Source: Deroplatys truncata
Lineage: Eukaryota; Arthropoda; Insecta; Mantodea; Mantidae
DNA: 64,000 nucleotides
Direction: 5' to 3'
Assembly: GCA_030765065.1 (NCBI GenBank)
Contig: CM060989.1
Location: 35,145,501 to 35,209,500, forward strand
The notes under the pieces were generated by a model. That model had not been told where the DNA came from. It made no database searches and saw only the letters and a list, made by a program, of their open reading frames with translations. Made by a program: the position numbers and the translations under genes. Positions 20,415 through 32,419 of this stretch are shown piece by piece. Positions within the stretch are counted from its first letter, which is position 1. Every line of letters begins with the position of its first letter.

Positions 20415-21950
20415 ACACGTTCCTCCCCTTAAGGCCGTTTTCGATACTCCAAGTGTAGAAGCAGTCGACACCGTTGGAGTTGGCGTTCGACGCAAGTCCG
20501 CCAGGAACTAGGCACCGTAAATGGCGAAATCCACGAAGTGAAGACGAAGCATCTGATGGAACATATTCCAAAAAAAGATTTAAGGCAACAGCGAAACGCT
20601 GAGAACAGAACCCTGAGGTACTCTGTTCTCCTGAGTAAAAATACGAGATATATTCGAGATCACTTGTACCCGAAATACCCTATTTCACATGAATTCCGGA
20701 ATAAAGACGAGAAGACGACGCGCGTCCCATTTATGGGAGGGTACGAATAATGCCTGCTATTCAGCAACAATCATAGGCTTTCTCGAGGTCAAAAGAGACT
20801 GCAACCGTCTGACACACACCCAGAAATGCGCCCATGTTATGTACAACGAAACTAAATGGTCGAGCTTTGAACGGGAGCGACGAAAACAGCACAGGACTTT
20901 CGGCAGCACTTTCTTTGATCCACGCAGCGAAAACCGCCCGTTGATCTTACACTTCATCACCTTGCAGATGTAACTGGAAGTTAGATGGTGATCCTTCCTA
21001 GGTTTTAGTATTCGGACGATGGTGGCCTCGCGCCAAACTTATGGAAGCTTAGCGGCTCGCCATGTATGGTTAGAGACCTGCAAGAGGAAGAGTTTGTCGG
21101 CGGGAGGCAGGCACTGCAGCATTAGGATGTGAATATCATCCAGCCAGGAGGATAGGGCCTGCTCCAGCTCCTTAAAAAAAGCGTCGTAACTCTTGTGATT
21201 AAAATATAGGTCATTTTACGCGGTTCTTAACAGAGTGAAAATTCATGTGGTAATTGGACGAGGTCTAAGCATCCGCAAAGTCATTACACCATTTGTCAGC
21301 AACATTTATAGGATCAACTATGGTGTCACTGTTTATTTTAAGGCTGGGTACTGTAGACTGTCATACTTTGCCAGTACACGACACAGCTTATTTCATACCA
21401 TAGCCCAAGGCCTCCACAAAAGTCTCCAAGATACTCTCTTGTTGGCCTGAATGATGCAGCAAGCCATAGCATGCAGTTGTTTCTAAAAGACCAGATTTGC
21501 AAGTGTAGTGGTGCCGAATATCCCGAGGCGTAGCTCTACATGCAGGAACAGCTGCTTGACATTAGTCGCTCCACCAAGGGACCAGTAAATGTCTTGGGTG
21601 CAAAGTCAACTGAAGATAGAATCCTCCAGCAGAAAGCATGATGGAAGCGAGGTGGTCCATCATCTGGTCAACATCTTCAAAAAAACGGCTAGGCTGAAAT
21701 AAAGATCCCAATTGACCCTGTTTATTTGCAAGGTGGGTACTTGTGGCCATGAAACATTGTGAGAAAGCAAGCTGATGAAGCAAGGGAAATAATCGCTGGC
21801 GTATATGTCACGAGACGAACATTCCACTGAAAACGCGTTAGCACTGTGCAGAGTAAACGGATAAATCCAAGTGTGAGATGGAGGTGGAAGAATTGAAAAC
21901 AAAGCAGGATTTACCAGTGTTTAAAGTAGAAAGGTGGTTCTGTGTGAAAA
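20415..21950 (-). mobile_element. Jockey-type LINE remnant
   Basis: This is a decayed non-LTR retrotransposon on the minus strand. In order are an endonuclease end (SSRDIYASDYFP, compare SDHFP; then NRVNWDLY), the linker LLVPWWSD (compare VPWWNDEC), and RT blocks at about 21000: REATIVRILKPRKDHHLTSSY. After these come SFDLEKAYD near 20780, VPQGSVLS near 20630, and YWSIENGLK near 20440. The phrases are those of Jockey-clade elements. Many stops and frame changes make it an old copy, and it is cut at its 3' side. It is somewhat richer in GC than its neighbours. Confidence 0.8.
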
Positions 21951-22150
21951 AAAATCAGCAAAATGTGTCCCCCTTATGCAAGCTCTAGGCCAGTGATACT
22001 CACAGAAATTACAAGAGGGCAAAATATAAGAAACAGTATGTACCTGAGGGTGCACCAAATGTCACAGTACTCAAACTTGATAACAAGCAGCCCATTATTA
22101 CATAATTTTAAGATAACTTACAGTTATGTAGACTACCACTATGAAGTTGA

Positions 22151-23125
22151 TCAAATTCTGCTACTCTTCTGCACAATTTTGTCAATACAAGCTGGTTGAT
22201 TTGTGACAGATACCCTCAACAGGTTTTTCAAGTTCACTTTAGTAAGATGAGATCTATATTTACTCTTGATGAACTTTATCTTGCTGAAAGTCATTCCACA
22301 AATATACGTTACTCCAGGACAGAAAACGTTACATGCACACAACACCAATTTTTTGAACTGTTTTTCTGGAACTGTATTCCAAAACTGAATTTGTTTTCTG
22401 TTTCTCTTGAAAAATACCCTGTAGTTCTGAATCTTGCTGGAGATCAATAAGTTCATGTTTTAGATTTCTGATCTAAGGGAAAAAAATTGACAACTCAGTT
22501 ATATCTGCTGTCGTTACTGACCAGGGATTTTTGATTAATCAAAATGGGTTTTGAAACCTTCGAAAATCATTAAATCTTTCGCTGAAATTATGGCATAGTA
22601 CAGTGAACAATTCTATGAAAGATTGCAAGCTTATTTCTTCCTCTGGGGTTTCTTTAATATTTTGGAAGCAAGAGAAACTAGTAAAATGATTATTACTCAG
22701 TTCTTCTGTACACATTTTAAATTTTTCTACTAAAGAAAAACCTACACTTGTCAGCTAAGAATAAGTTTATCTGTACCTTGCATTTTAATTTGGACGTCGT
22801 TCAGTATTCCTATTATATCAGCCAGGAAACCAACTTTTGACCATCATGAAAAAGGATCTAGTTCAGGGTATTCTTTATTTCGTTTATTTAAAGAGAGTTT
22901 TATTTCATGGCGAAGATTAAAAAATTGTTCCAAAACTCTTCCTTTACTAAATCATCTGTCCTCACTGTAATAAATTACATCAGCATACTGTGAATTCAGC
23001 TCTTTGAGTAATTCTATGAATTGCCTACGATTTAGCTCCCGTGATCTAATGAAATTAGCAATATTGATTTCTTTCATCATAGATTTGAAAGTTCCATCAA
23101 ATTTAGCAGCAAGATTTTCTTGGTG
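22151..23125 (-). pseudogene. hAT transposase remnant (GTF2IRD2/EPM2AIP1/ZBED-like)
   Basis: Read on the minus strand: MMKEINIANFIRSRELNRRQF, then ELNSQYADVIYYSE, RVLEQFFNLRHEIKLSLN, and near the 3' end FWNTVPEKQFKKL, GMTFSKIKFIKSKYRSHLT and RVSVTN. These correspond to the hAT-type transposase family related to GTF2IRD2 and EPM2AIP1 (INYIRSRELNHRQF, YVCESTFSxMKFIKSKYRS). Several stops and frame shifts are present. I did not find TIRs. Confidence 0.8.
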
Positions 23126-23190
23126 TAACCCGCAACCTCAAGAACTAGAGGCTAGCGTGGACCCCTAGACCACGGAGGATGACATACCCT
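23126..23190 (-). mobile_element. SINE-A fragment
   Basis: This is an inverted piece of the SINE-A head: CCCGCAACCTCAAGAACTAGAGG followed by CCACGGAGGATGAC. It matches the tRNA-like part of 50404-50480 and nothing more. Confidence 0.7.
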
Positions 23191-23229
23191 GAACCTGAAA
23201 ATGCTTCATGTCATAATAGTCTACAACAC

Positions 23230-24200
23230 TGAGGCAGTATTTTTAATACTTGAATAATTTCAATTAAATTATATAATATGTAAATTCAATAACAGCCCGC
23301 CTTGAAGCAATATGTATGTAATAATTTCTAAAAAAAAATGTATGTAACAGTCATTGCATATGCTTATATTATTGTAAACATGTTTAATAATGTTATGTGA
23401 ATGCATTACGTAGTTTAATAGTGTAAGAGCTGTGAGAATAATAAGTTTAAAGTTGCTAACAATGAGGTAACCTTGAGGCAATAATGAGTTTGAGAATTTG
23501 AATACTACTACTCATGATTAGGACAGCAATAACGTAAATTTTGTGACAGTTTAAAAAATAGCCAATCAACAGCCAGAAGAAGCTTTAATTAAATGCAGGT
23601 ATTTTATTGGACTAGGATTAGCCAATCAGACTTGAAATACAAAAAGTTGAAAGTTTATACGGTTGAAATATGTTCAGTTGCTGGTAGACCTTGGTAGTGA
23701 CCAGATGGAAGATGTGTTCTCTAAAGAAATATTACGTATTTATGTGTAACGAAAATTAAGTATACGTGATAACAAAGTGCAAGTTTTAAATTAAAGAATC
23801 TCACAGCTCTTAATATCAGTGTAGTGTTATTTAATTTGTGTCAAGGATTAATAAAAAGAAGTGAATTTAAACTTAAAATCTGTGTAAGCCTACATTCTTG
23901 TCGTACCACGCCCTGATTAAGAAAAACGTGTTTCTAAAGTAATACTGACGCAGCCGAGGCAAACATAAACATAAATACTACCTATAGGAGCAGTTTAATA
24001 ACAAAGTTAATATAATATTTTAAAACTTGGTGCAAACATCAACAACAAAACACCTTCTCAAATGAACGCCCAAAGCATGGTGCTAAATTATGTAACAAAC
24101 AATCATCTTCAAACTGACATCCAAAGCGTGGTGTAAACTACAATAACAGTAAACTCCAACATAAAGACAATATCTACTTCAAGTTGGCTCCTATATGTGG
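23230..24200 (+). mobile_element. Fossil LTR, family LTR-2, copy A
   Basis: This region matches the reverse complement of about 55980-57214. It begins TGAGGCAGTATTTTTAATAC, carries a CCAATCA-type and GTTTATA promoter-like stretch near 23620-23660, and has AATAAAAAG near 23850. The right boundary is only approximate. No coding region is attached; it is probably a solo LTR or an LTR with leader sequence. Confidence 0.6.
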
Positions 24201-24675
24201 GGCATATCTACTTCAACACATATCAGTGCAATGATGAGCCTAGGTCCAAGAGCTTTTCTGCTGATTCCGAGAGCTAGTAAATCAAATCTTGTGAGTAATG
24301 TCATGGAAAATTGGGAATTAAAATGGGAAGGTGAAGTGTTAAATACAGTTCAAAGCACAAATTCAGTATAGTGCTCGAGACAAACCAGAATTAGTTTTGT
24401 AATAACAACAAAAAAGAAAAAAACTACATCACTGTAATAAACGACATACATGAATACATAATACTTAAACATTACATAAAATGGTTATGTACAAAATTAT
24501 AACAGCTAGGCAAAATATTTCTAATTCTTGAGAAAAGGAATAAAACTTCTTTTTCAGTAACAGATATTATGCCTTCCTACATTTTAGAATGCCATAAGCA
24601 AGCTAAAAAAAGACATTTCATTCAACCCAGATGAAGTTCTTTATCACAGCAAAAACGTCAAGTGGCATGATTTCT
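24201..24675. other. Downstream of the TECPR2 stop: 3' UTR or flank
   Basis: This AT-rich stretch between the LTR copy and the TECPR2 stop presumably holds the 3' UTR. No minus-strand AATAAA was evident close to the stop. Confidence 0.35.
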
Positions 24676-24818
24676 TTACAACACCTCCCACTCTCCATCG
24701 GTTGTGGAACACGATTCTTCAACAGCTGCAGCATCTTCATTCATTCTAATGGTGCAGTGACTGTGGCGGAGCAGGCTGTCATTCTTGTCCAATGCCCACA
24801 AACCATCACTGACTGAAG
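24676..24818 (-). CDS. TECPR2: TECPR2 last coding exon, with C-terminal LIR motif
   Basis: This is the 3'-terminal coding exon. TECPR2 is an autophagy protein that in human binds ATG8-family proteins and acts in ER exit and autophagosome-lysosome trafficking. The exon uses a GATAG acceptor in phase 1, giving ASVSDGLWALDKNDSLL, the last tectonin blade (human TASDELWAVGPPGYLL). It ends at TAA with DGEWEVL, corresponding to human DEWEVI, the known LC3-interacting motif. Two later AG sites (TTCAG, GTCAG) could be used instead, but the first gives the same spacing as human. I saw no clear poly(A) signal for the 3' UTR. Confidence 0.9.
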
Positions 24819-25133
24819 CTATCAAAACAATCATGAAACTTAATTGGAATATATGCATTGCACACCTAATCTTTTGAGTTAGCATAGATTTTAAGAATAT
24901 TTTAGTACAGCACAAAATATATTGAGCTTCTTAAGGAATTTTGGTTCAATAAGCCTCACACAAAAAATATGGTGGGGAAAAAATCTTTAAAACATTTCCT
25001 CATTGTGCTTTACCAAAAGACTCAATGAAAGGAACACTGTACCTACATTAGATTTCATTCATCCCAGGTACTGGACATAATAAAAAGTGTCCAAATTCCT
25101 TTTTCAAAAAGCAATAAAAATAAACTTCAAATA

Positions 25134-26093
25134 CGAGGGTGGTCTGAAAAGTTTCTGACCTCAACATGAAGATCGCAGCACTCATAAATAAAAGCTAGTA
25201 CCGAGGAAAACATCGCCAAAGTTCACCAAATGGTGCTAGACGACCGCCGAATTAAAGTGAGAGAGATAGCAAAGGCTATGAGCATGTCAAAAGAACGTGT
25301 TTGTCACATATTAAATCAACATTTAGACATGAGAAAGCTGTACGCGTGTTGGGTGCCGCGTTTGACCAAAAACGTGTTTGAATGAACATTTACAATGCTC
25401 TGGCACTGTTTAGGCACAATAAATCCAAGTTTTGTCTCCAATTAATTACTGTAGATGAAACTTGGATACACCATTATATGCCCGAAACAAAAATATAGTC
25501 CAAACAGTGGACTGCAAAGGGGGAACCGGCTCCAAAAAAAAGCAAAAACTGTTTTTTTGGCTGGGAAAGTGATGGCAACTGTTTTTTGGGATAGTCATGG
25601 AGTTATTTTAATCGATTATCTTCAAAAAGGAAAAACCATTACAGGAGCATACTACACATCATTACTTGACAAGCTGAAGACAGAACTTGCGGATAAACGG
25701 CCACGTTTGCAGAAAAAGAAAATCCTGTTTCACCAAGACAACGTGTCTCACACCTCAGCGGTTGCAATGGGAAAATCCACGAATTACGGTTTGAACTGCT
25801 TGACCATCCACCTTACTCACCAGATCTAGCCCCAAGCAACTTCTTTTTGTTCCCTTATCTGAAAATTGTGCTTGGAGCACAGAGATTTTCATCAAATGAA
25901 GAGGCCTTCGTGAACAATTATTTTGCAGAGAAAAACGCCGAGTACTATTTGGACGGGTTACACAGATGGGAGCATTGCTGGGAGAAGTGTGTAGAGCTAC
26001 AAGGAGACTATGTTGAAAAATAAAAAAAATAAAAAAATTCTGAAAAAATGTCTTGTATTTTTATTAGGTCGGAAACTTTTCAGACCACCCTCG
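25134..26093 (+). mobile_element. mariner M2, internally deleted
   Basis: This 960-bp element has near-perfect TIRs (CGAGGGTGGTCTGAAAAGTT at the left, the complement at the right) and a TA at both sides. The transposase lacks its first HTH. What remains reads QMVLDDRRIKVREIAKAMSM, WVPRLTKN, VDETWIHHYMPETK, MATVFWDSHGVILIDYLQKG, ILFHQDNVSHTSA and a SPDLAPSNFFLFP-type end. Frame shifts and stops split it into pieces, so it is non-autonomous. Confidence 0.95.
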
Positions 26094-27921
26094 TAAAATA
26101 TAAATGTGTATGGTATGCAAAATATAGTTAGAGTACCAACTAGAGTCACTAGCCTTAGCAGTACTGTAATTGATCACGTTATATTAAACACAGAGAAGTG
26201 GATGTATGAAATTCGGGTTTTTGACTCAACACTGTCAGATCATTATGCACAGGTACTGCAGTTAGCTGTTCAAATGAAAAATTGCTCACCACAACAAAGG
26301 AAACACAAACCTTTAAAAGTGTTAGGATTTCAAATGATACAAATTTGAATTATCTAAATTGTTTATTAGGTAAAGAAACATGGGAAAATGTGTACATGGT
26401 CAAATCACTAAATAAGTTCTTGGACATATTTGGTTTTTACTTTGAAGTAGCAGTACCAGTAGTCAAAATTCTGATAAATAAAGAAAATAAGAAATGGGTC
26501 TCAACTGGGACATGTAAATCAGCAGAAAGATTAAGGTTCTTGAGTAAATACGTTATAGAAAATAAAGTATCACAAGAATTTAAGGCATACTATCTGAAAT
26601 ATAAAAAAATATATATAATAAGGTAATTAAGGGGGCTAAACGGTTGCACAATGATAGCACAATCAAAGGAGCAGTTAATAAATCTAAGTCGTCGTGGGAA
26701 TTAATCAGGGACAAAATTAAAACCGAGACAAATTTAATAAATAACTATTCTATCAAAAGTGATGGTCAAAACATAAGCAATCCTAAAGATATATCCAAAT
26801 TATTCAACAGCTTTTACACAAGTGTTGCTGAAAAGGTGCTAAAAAAGAATTCATTGGTAACAGCGGCAAAACTAAACCTAAAATATAATGAAAAAACTCT
26901 TTTTAATGCCAGTAATGTCCAAGGAAATAAAAACAGTGATCAACAAATTAAAAAACAAAAAATTGGCAGAAATTTACGGATATTCAAATTATGTTGTTAA
27001 AAATGTACCTCGTTTTTAATAGAGCCGCTGTGCTATTTAACAAATCTTTCACTAACAAGTGCACTATTCCCTGAGAGGCTAAAACAAGCGAAAGTGAAAC
27101 CAATCTACAAGAAAGGTAGCAAGGATGAGGTTGAAAATTACAGACCGATATCAGTAATATCCACCTTTAAAACATTTTTGAACAGATAATGCATAGTAGA
27201 TTAATAACATTTCTGAATAGGTTCAAAATAAATGATAATCACAATGGTTTTCAGAAAAACAAATAAATAAATTCTGCATTAATAAATTTTATTGAACAAG
27301 CTTATGGTGCACTAGACAATAAACAGGATTAGGCTTATTCTTAGATCTAACAAAAGCATTTGACATAGTAGATCATTCATTACTACTTGAAAAATTATTT
27401 GCATATGGCATAAGAGGACTAGCATTAAACTGGTTTAAGTCATATCTTGAAAATAGAAAGCAGTCTGTAGAAATCAAGTATTTTGATAGTAAAGCCAATG
27501 AAATTAAAAAAGAGCTGTCTGACTTTAAAAATATAAAATATGGTGTACCTAAAGGATCTGTTCTTGGGCCACTGTTATTTATACTATACATAAATGACTT
27601 AGCTGACAATGTAAATAGCCTTATGAATGTGCACGTAACACTCTTTGCAGATGACACGAGCATTTTTATAACAGGGGCAAATGATACTAATACTAATCAT
27701 CATATATACAACATTTTAGAATATATTAAAAAATGGTTTAATGCAAATTTGTTACTTTTAAATAAAGAGAAAACAGCGGCTCTAAACTTCCATAATAAGC
27801 CTAATAAGAATGCTATATATCCAAAAATTAAAATGGGGCAAGACGGGATAAAGTATGTAAGAACCAACAAATTTTTGGGTGTAGTATTGGATGAAAATTT
27901 AAGTTGGGAAATGCATATATA

Positions 27922-28963
27922 CCCCCGCCGCTATAACGTTGCACTTGACAGCTAGCGTTTAAGTTGGTACACTCGCGAAAAAACAGATGAAAAGCTTCAA
28001 CCGTTTGACTTCCTAAGCCAATCACAAGGCAGCATTCCGGATGGTCGATGACAAAGCGGAACCGGATCTAGAAACGGCTCTGTTGCCGGATGTAACTAAT
28101 CCCAACCATGTGCTTCAGTTTGTGAATCTCTAGCAGAGCGTCGAGTTGTTCTTTGCAAGCTACATATTGTTCATTGTTATTTGTTATTTAGATTTGTGGT
28201 TATTGTTTGATAGTTTTGTTATTGTTCGTTTATACATTTATTTATTTATATTTATCTATTTTATATATATTTCATTCATATTATTTATTTAAACAAAACT
28301 TAAGTGCGACAATGTCGGAAAAACGACGCCGATCGCCGAGTGATGATTCACGAAGTGAAAATCCTTTGTGCCGAGGTGTGCCACTTAATAGTCAGGCATT
28401 GGAACTATTAAGGAGAACCCGGGAGTTCTTTGAACAGGAAAAGGAGTACGTGAAGCTTCACGGAAATCCCTCTATTCCTGCTGATAAAGCCGTACAACGA
28501 ACTGCAGCAGCTCTTGGTTTAAGCAAGAGAACTGTTGTTCACAAAGGAGTGAAACTACAAGAGAAAGAGGACAAAATTCCTGAACCATCTGGAACACAAC
28601 AGGTATTTCTATCAACTCCAGGGAAGAAAAAAAAGAAGCCTCGTCCAGTCACAAATATTGATGCTTTCCAATTAGACGCCATACGTAGACACATTTATGC
28701 CTATTATCATAGAAAGGAGTATCCGACCATACCAAAGCTGCTTATATCGCTTATTTTCAATTAACAATAATAATACGAAATAGTTATTATTCAGTGACGT
28801 TCGCTACTTACGTACACTTTCTGTATGCGGCTTAGACACGATAGAAATGAGAACAATCAGCTGTTGTTGTTTACTAGCCACTCTGGCAATGTCGCAACCA
28901 CGATGTAGCCAACCTTACGCGAAGCCACACGAACTGTCAAGTGCAACGTTATAGGGGCGGGGG
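27922..28963 (+). mobile_element. TIR element TA-1 (IS630-like N-terminus only)
   Basis: A 1042-bp element lies inside the LINE, with a TA duplication at 27920-27921 and 28964-28965. The TIRs read inward CCCCCGCC...AACGTTGCACTTGACAG, about 30 bp. It holds one open frame, but the transposase is cut after its DNA-binding part. It shares ends and gene with the element at 46697-48351. Confidence 0.9.
28312..28764 (+). CDS. Truncated IS630-like transposase, DNA-binding part
   Basis: This 150-codon open frame starts MSEKRRRSPSDDSRSENPL. It contains an HTH (AAALGLSKRTVVHKGVKL) and the family block STPGKKKKKPRPVTN, then IRRHIYAYYHRKEYPTIPKLL, and ends soon after without any catalytic Asp/Glu. The same parts precede the DDE domain in the full relative at 16540-18156. 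The frame is still open here, whereas the second copy is broken. I infer a non-autonomous element; a role as a DNA-binding repressor is possible but untested. Confidence 0.7.
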   Translation: MSEKRRRSPSDDSRSENPLCRGVPLNSQALELLRRTREFFEQEKEYVKLHGNPSIPADKAVQRTAAALGLSKRTVVHKGVKLQEKEDKIPEPSGTQQVFLSTPGKKKKKPRPVTNIDAFQLDAIRRHIYAYYHRKEYPTIPKLLISLIFN

Positions 28964-29660
28964 TATAGACAGCCTGATTAAAAGGCTCAGTAAGATGTGC
29001 TTCTTAGTAAGGTCAGTCAAATTTATGTCCAGTGTACATATTCTTAGGATAGTTTATTTTGCATAGTTTACTAGTATATGGCATAATCTTCTGGGGGAAT
29101 TCTAAAAACAACATTAAGGTCTTTAGGATGCAAAAGAAAGTAATAAGAATTATGGCTGATATCTCTAATACAGCTAGCTGCAAGCTATATTTTAAAAAAT
29201 ATAACATTAAATTCCTTTAAAACAAATGTTGAAATTCATTCACATGACACTAGAGCAAAAAACAATTTATTTGTAAATTCACACAGAACCAAACTCTATG
29301 AAAATAGCTTCACATTTGCTGGTCTACACTTATATAACAAACTGCCTCAGTATATAAGAGATATTGAATCCCAACAAATATTTCAAAAGGTGTTATTTCA
29401 TTACTTAATGGAATATAGCTTTTATAGTGGAGATGAATTCCTACATCATGAAGTAGTTAGTGTAAAATGTTAATTTGTAAATGATTCTTTACAGCTCAAA
29501 TCTGTATAGTCTTCCTTTGTGTTTTAAAATTTTGTTGAATCCTATATCTCTGCATTTGTAATTATTTATGTATTGTGGTATATTTTCTTTGTATCTTAAA
29601 CTGACATGTCCTATAACATATGTATTATGTTTTTATGGATAGAATAAATACAATACAATG

Positions 29661-30128
29661 AATTACTGAGATCTACATTCCACTCTATTGTAAGTATTTC
29701 TTGGAAAGCATGATATCTCAGATTTTGGCAAACGAGAGAGAGAATAAAAATCAGCATTTACTTTCTTCTCATAGGATCTTTTCTTCCGTTGTTCTATTGA
29801 TACGTTTATAAAATGTTGAAAATAAACAACTTGATTACAAAAAAGCATTTTGAGATCTGAAGAGCTACTACCAAATGTTTGTTTACAAGTTTCAAGTTAA
29901 TTTTTTATTTAATTCTTGATAATTTTAGAACTGCTGTCTGCACCAACAGGAAGAAATCTATGTTAGTTTTACTATATATTATATACAGGGTTATTCAAAA
30001 AGAAAGAACAGACTTTACATATTTATTTCTAATGAACAACAATAGGTAGCGACATATATGCCACATCATTTAAAAGAGGAAAGTTCAAAGTTTTAAGCAG
30101 CACCTTTTATATATGGATCACATACTTA
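29661..30128. other. TECPR2 intron, one TIR-like motif
   Basis: It is mostly featureless. At about 29986 the phrase CAGGGTTATTCAAAAAGAAAG resembles the end of a Tc1/mariner-superfamily transposon, but I found no partner end. Confidence 0.4.
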
Positions 30129-31585
30129 GGGTCGAATTCATAGTCGTCATTTAAGCAATATGTATTTCCTTCTGATAAGCAAATGCTTATTACCATTTGG
30201 TATACATAGACGGTACTTATATGCTCAGCGCTAAACACTTACTTATTTCCGAAGCACATATGGCAACATGGTTCAGCTGTTTTACAGACACTCTGATGTG
30301 CAAAGGAAACGAACATGCAGGTCACCACAGAGCCAGTTGCCATTTTCATTTTCGTTGTTGTTTTGTTCACAACAGCTGTTGAGCACTTGGCAGAAGTTTG
30401 CCAGTTTTATATTTATTAATTAGTTAACTTTCGCTTAAAATCAAGTAGGTTGTAAATTTAGTTAAGAGTTTGCAGTAATAGTTATAAAGTTACACTAGTT
30501 AGGTCGAAAGCATGCTAAAAGGAAAACACTTCAACGAGCAGGAAAGAAACCAACTAAGAGTTGGTGCTGAGATGCAAAGACATTGTAATATGTAGACAAT
30601 TGGATGCTGTGTGATGTACTGGCCTTAAGGGTATTTACTCGTGGAGTGTTTTAAAACGGAAAACTTTACTTTCTGGCATAAAGAGTTAGTAGCTAGAAGT
30701 ATTTACAATATGTGCACTGTGTATATTCATGCATGGAAACAAATCACAAATGCAATTCCTACGCCATCTAGCAGTAATTAGAAAAGCAAAAGTGCCCAAT
30801 AACTTACAATGTTTGGCTTTAACAGTGGTTTTACATGTGAAATCGGTATGCCTCTGTTCAAGATTTTGATAAGCCAACGTATATTTGCAAATTAATGGTA
30901 AAGACATGTGACTTGTTAAATGATCCATTGCAGTGGTGGTAATTATGCAAAGTAGGCGATTTGATCAGAAAAGCACTGCAGAGATGTACTTTATTTATTG
31001 CAGAAATATTTCTGCATTTTTTTTAGGATTTTATTAAATGATTCTAATTAAGTGCAGCAGAATCTCGTTTTCTAGGGACCTAAGGAATTTAGACAACATA
31101 AATGGGAAAACGTCTGAACAGAAAACATATGGATTGTGTTATAGCACTGAGATTCTATACATTATCTTTTCAAGTAAGCCTGTCTCACATAGCAACTTCA
31201 TAGCCTCTGTTTGTTAAGGTTACGTTGTTTAGCAGAGGCATTAAATTATTACAACAATGGCTTTGGTAAACTGTTATCACTTCTTAAATTCAGAACCCTA
31301 TGAATTTAAAGTGAATTCTGCAAATCATGCAAATTCGTTTATTAATGCACAGTACAATTTCATTATGAAATTTCATATACTCCATAAAATTGCTATTATC
31401 ATTAACCTCCGTTGTAGGCAGTTGATGCAAGATGACATCGGCTGTCCTTATTGCATATAAGCGGAGGTCGGAGCTTTCTTATATGAATAAGTATTTCCTT
31501 ATTTGCCTGAAAGAACAGTGTCTGTGTATTGAAAATTGCTGCTTAAGGACTTCCTTGAAATAAGCGACGACTATGAATTCGACCC
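30129..31585. mobile_element. PIF/Harbinger-like non-autonomous element H1
   Basis: A 1457-bp element lies between two TTA copies (30126-30128 and 31586-31588). Its ends share a perfect 20-bp inverted repeat, GGGTCGAATTCATAGTCGTC. A 3-bp TWA target and GGG start are typical of PIF/Harbinger. A short frame at 30512 (MLKGKHFNEQERNQL) faintly resembles the Myb/SANT-like protein of that superfamily, but no nuclease is visible. Confidence 0.85.
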
Positions 31586-31639
31586 TTAAACTTTAGAAAA
31601 GAAAAATCAGACACATTCTTAAGCTAAAACAACAGGAAT

Positions 31640-32090
31640 CGTGTAAGAACTACTTTATTAGTAGTAGTATAATGACAGTCTACTTAATATGTGTATAAGA
31701 TTATATTACTAACTAAACAAAAGCAAAGTGAAGCCATTACAAAACATATCACTGGGATACCAGAAACAAGGGTGACTATTATAGAAACAGAGTAAATAAG
31801 TCTATATGTGAGAAAAATTCATATGTCATAGGCATAAAATTCTATAATTAGCTACCAAAAAAATAAAAGAATTATCAGGAAAAACTTCCAATAGAGTTAT
31901 AAACTATACTCGTAAATAAAGCATTGTATTCCATACAGGATTTTTGATAACCAAGATTGTAACAACTCTAATGAGATTATATTATGAGTAGTGTAACATT
32001 TTGTAAATATTTTTGTAATTTTACAAATTGACTTATTCTAACGCTGTATTATACAATATAAAAAATAAAATATATAAACATTAAAATGGC
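31640..32090 (+). mobile_element. LINE 3' fragment
   Basis: Short plus-strand phrases such as ALYSIQDFL and VNKALYS, together with an A-rich AATAAAATATATAAA tail near 32065, resemble the 3' end of the LINE at 26097-29660. Only the last part of the element is present. Confidence 0.5.
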
Positions 32091-32170
32091 AAAATTTATA
32101 TGTCCTGTACTTCAGATTACAATAAAAGTATTAAAACCCAAGATTTGAAAAAGAATCTCAAAATAAATAC

Positions 32171-32292
32171 CAGAGAGAGAAGTCACATGGCCTGGAATCT
32201 TCTTCCAGTAATCTCCAATGAAATTTGTTTGAGAAATTCCATATCGGCGATAAATGTATCCTTTGGCAGAGAGGGCCCACACTGCTGTATCA
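32171..32292 (-). CDS. TECPR2: TECPR2 internal exon, tectonin repeat
   Basis: Forty codons encode one tectonin beta-propeller blade, DTAVWALSAKGYIYRRYG followed by GDYWKKIPGHVTSLS. The block GDYWKKIPG is identical to human TECPR2. The acceptor is TTTCCAG after a long pyrimidine stretch and the donor is CTCTG|GTATTT. Phase 2 in and 1 out fits the exons on both sides. Confidence 0.95.
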
Positions 32293-32419
32293 CTGGAAAT
32301 AAGTAAATCAGTTAAAAAAAAAAAATTCTGTGTTACAGTCACATGACTTTCTCTACTGTTGTACAAACTATTTTTACAAACGCTTATTCTCCATACTTCA
32401 TGTTAATTGAGATATCGAG

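Larger units (their letters stand above)
26097..29660 (+). mobile_element. CR1/Jockey-like LINE remnant, split by element TA-1
   Basis: In order: an endonuclease end (VRVPTRVTSLSSTVIDHVILN), a linker (WELIRDKIKTETN, NPKDISKLFNSFYTS), and RT blocks (AKVKPIYKKGSKDEVENYRPIS near 27090, GVPKGSVLGPLLF near 27545, LFADDTSIFI near 27640, NKFLGVVLDENLSW near 27870). After the inserted element come YGILFWGNSKNN-like and MQKKVIRIMADI phrases and a 3' end with an AATAC-type tail near 29645. Many stops interrupt the RT core. The mariner M2 lies directly at its 5' edge. Confidence 0.85.
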
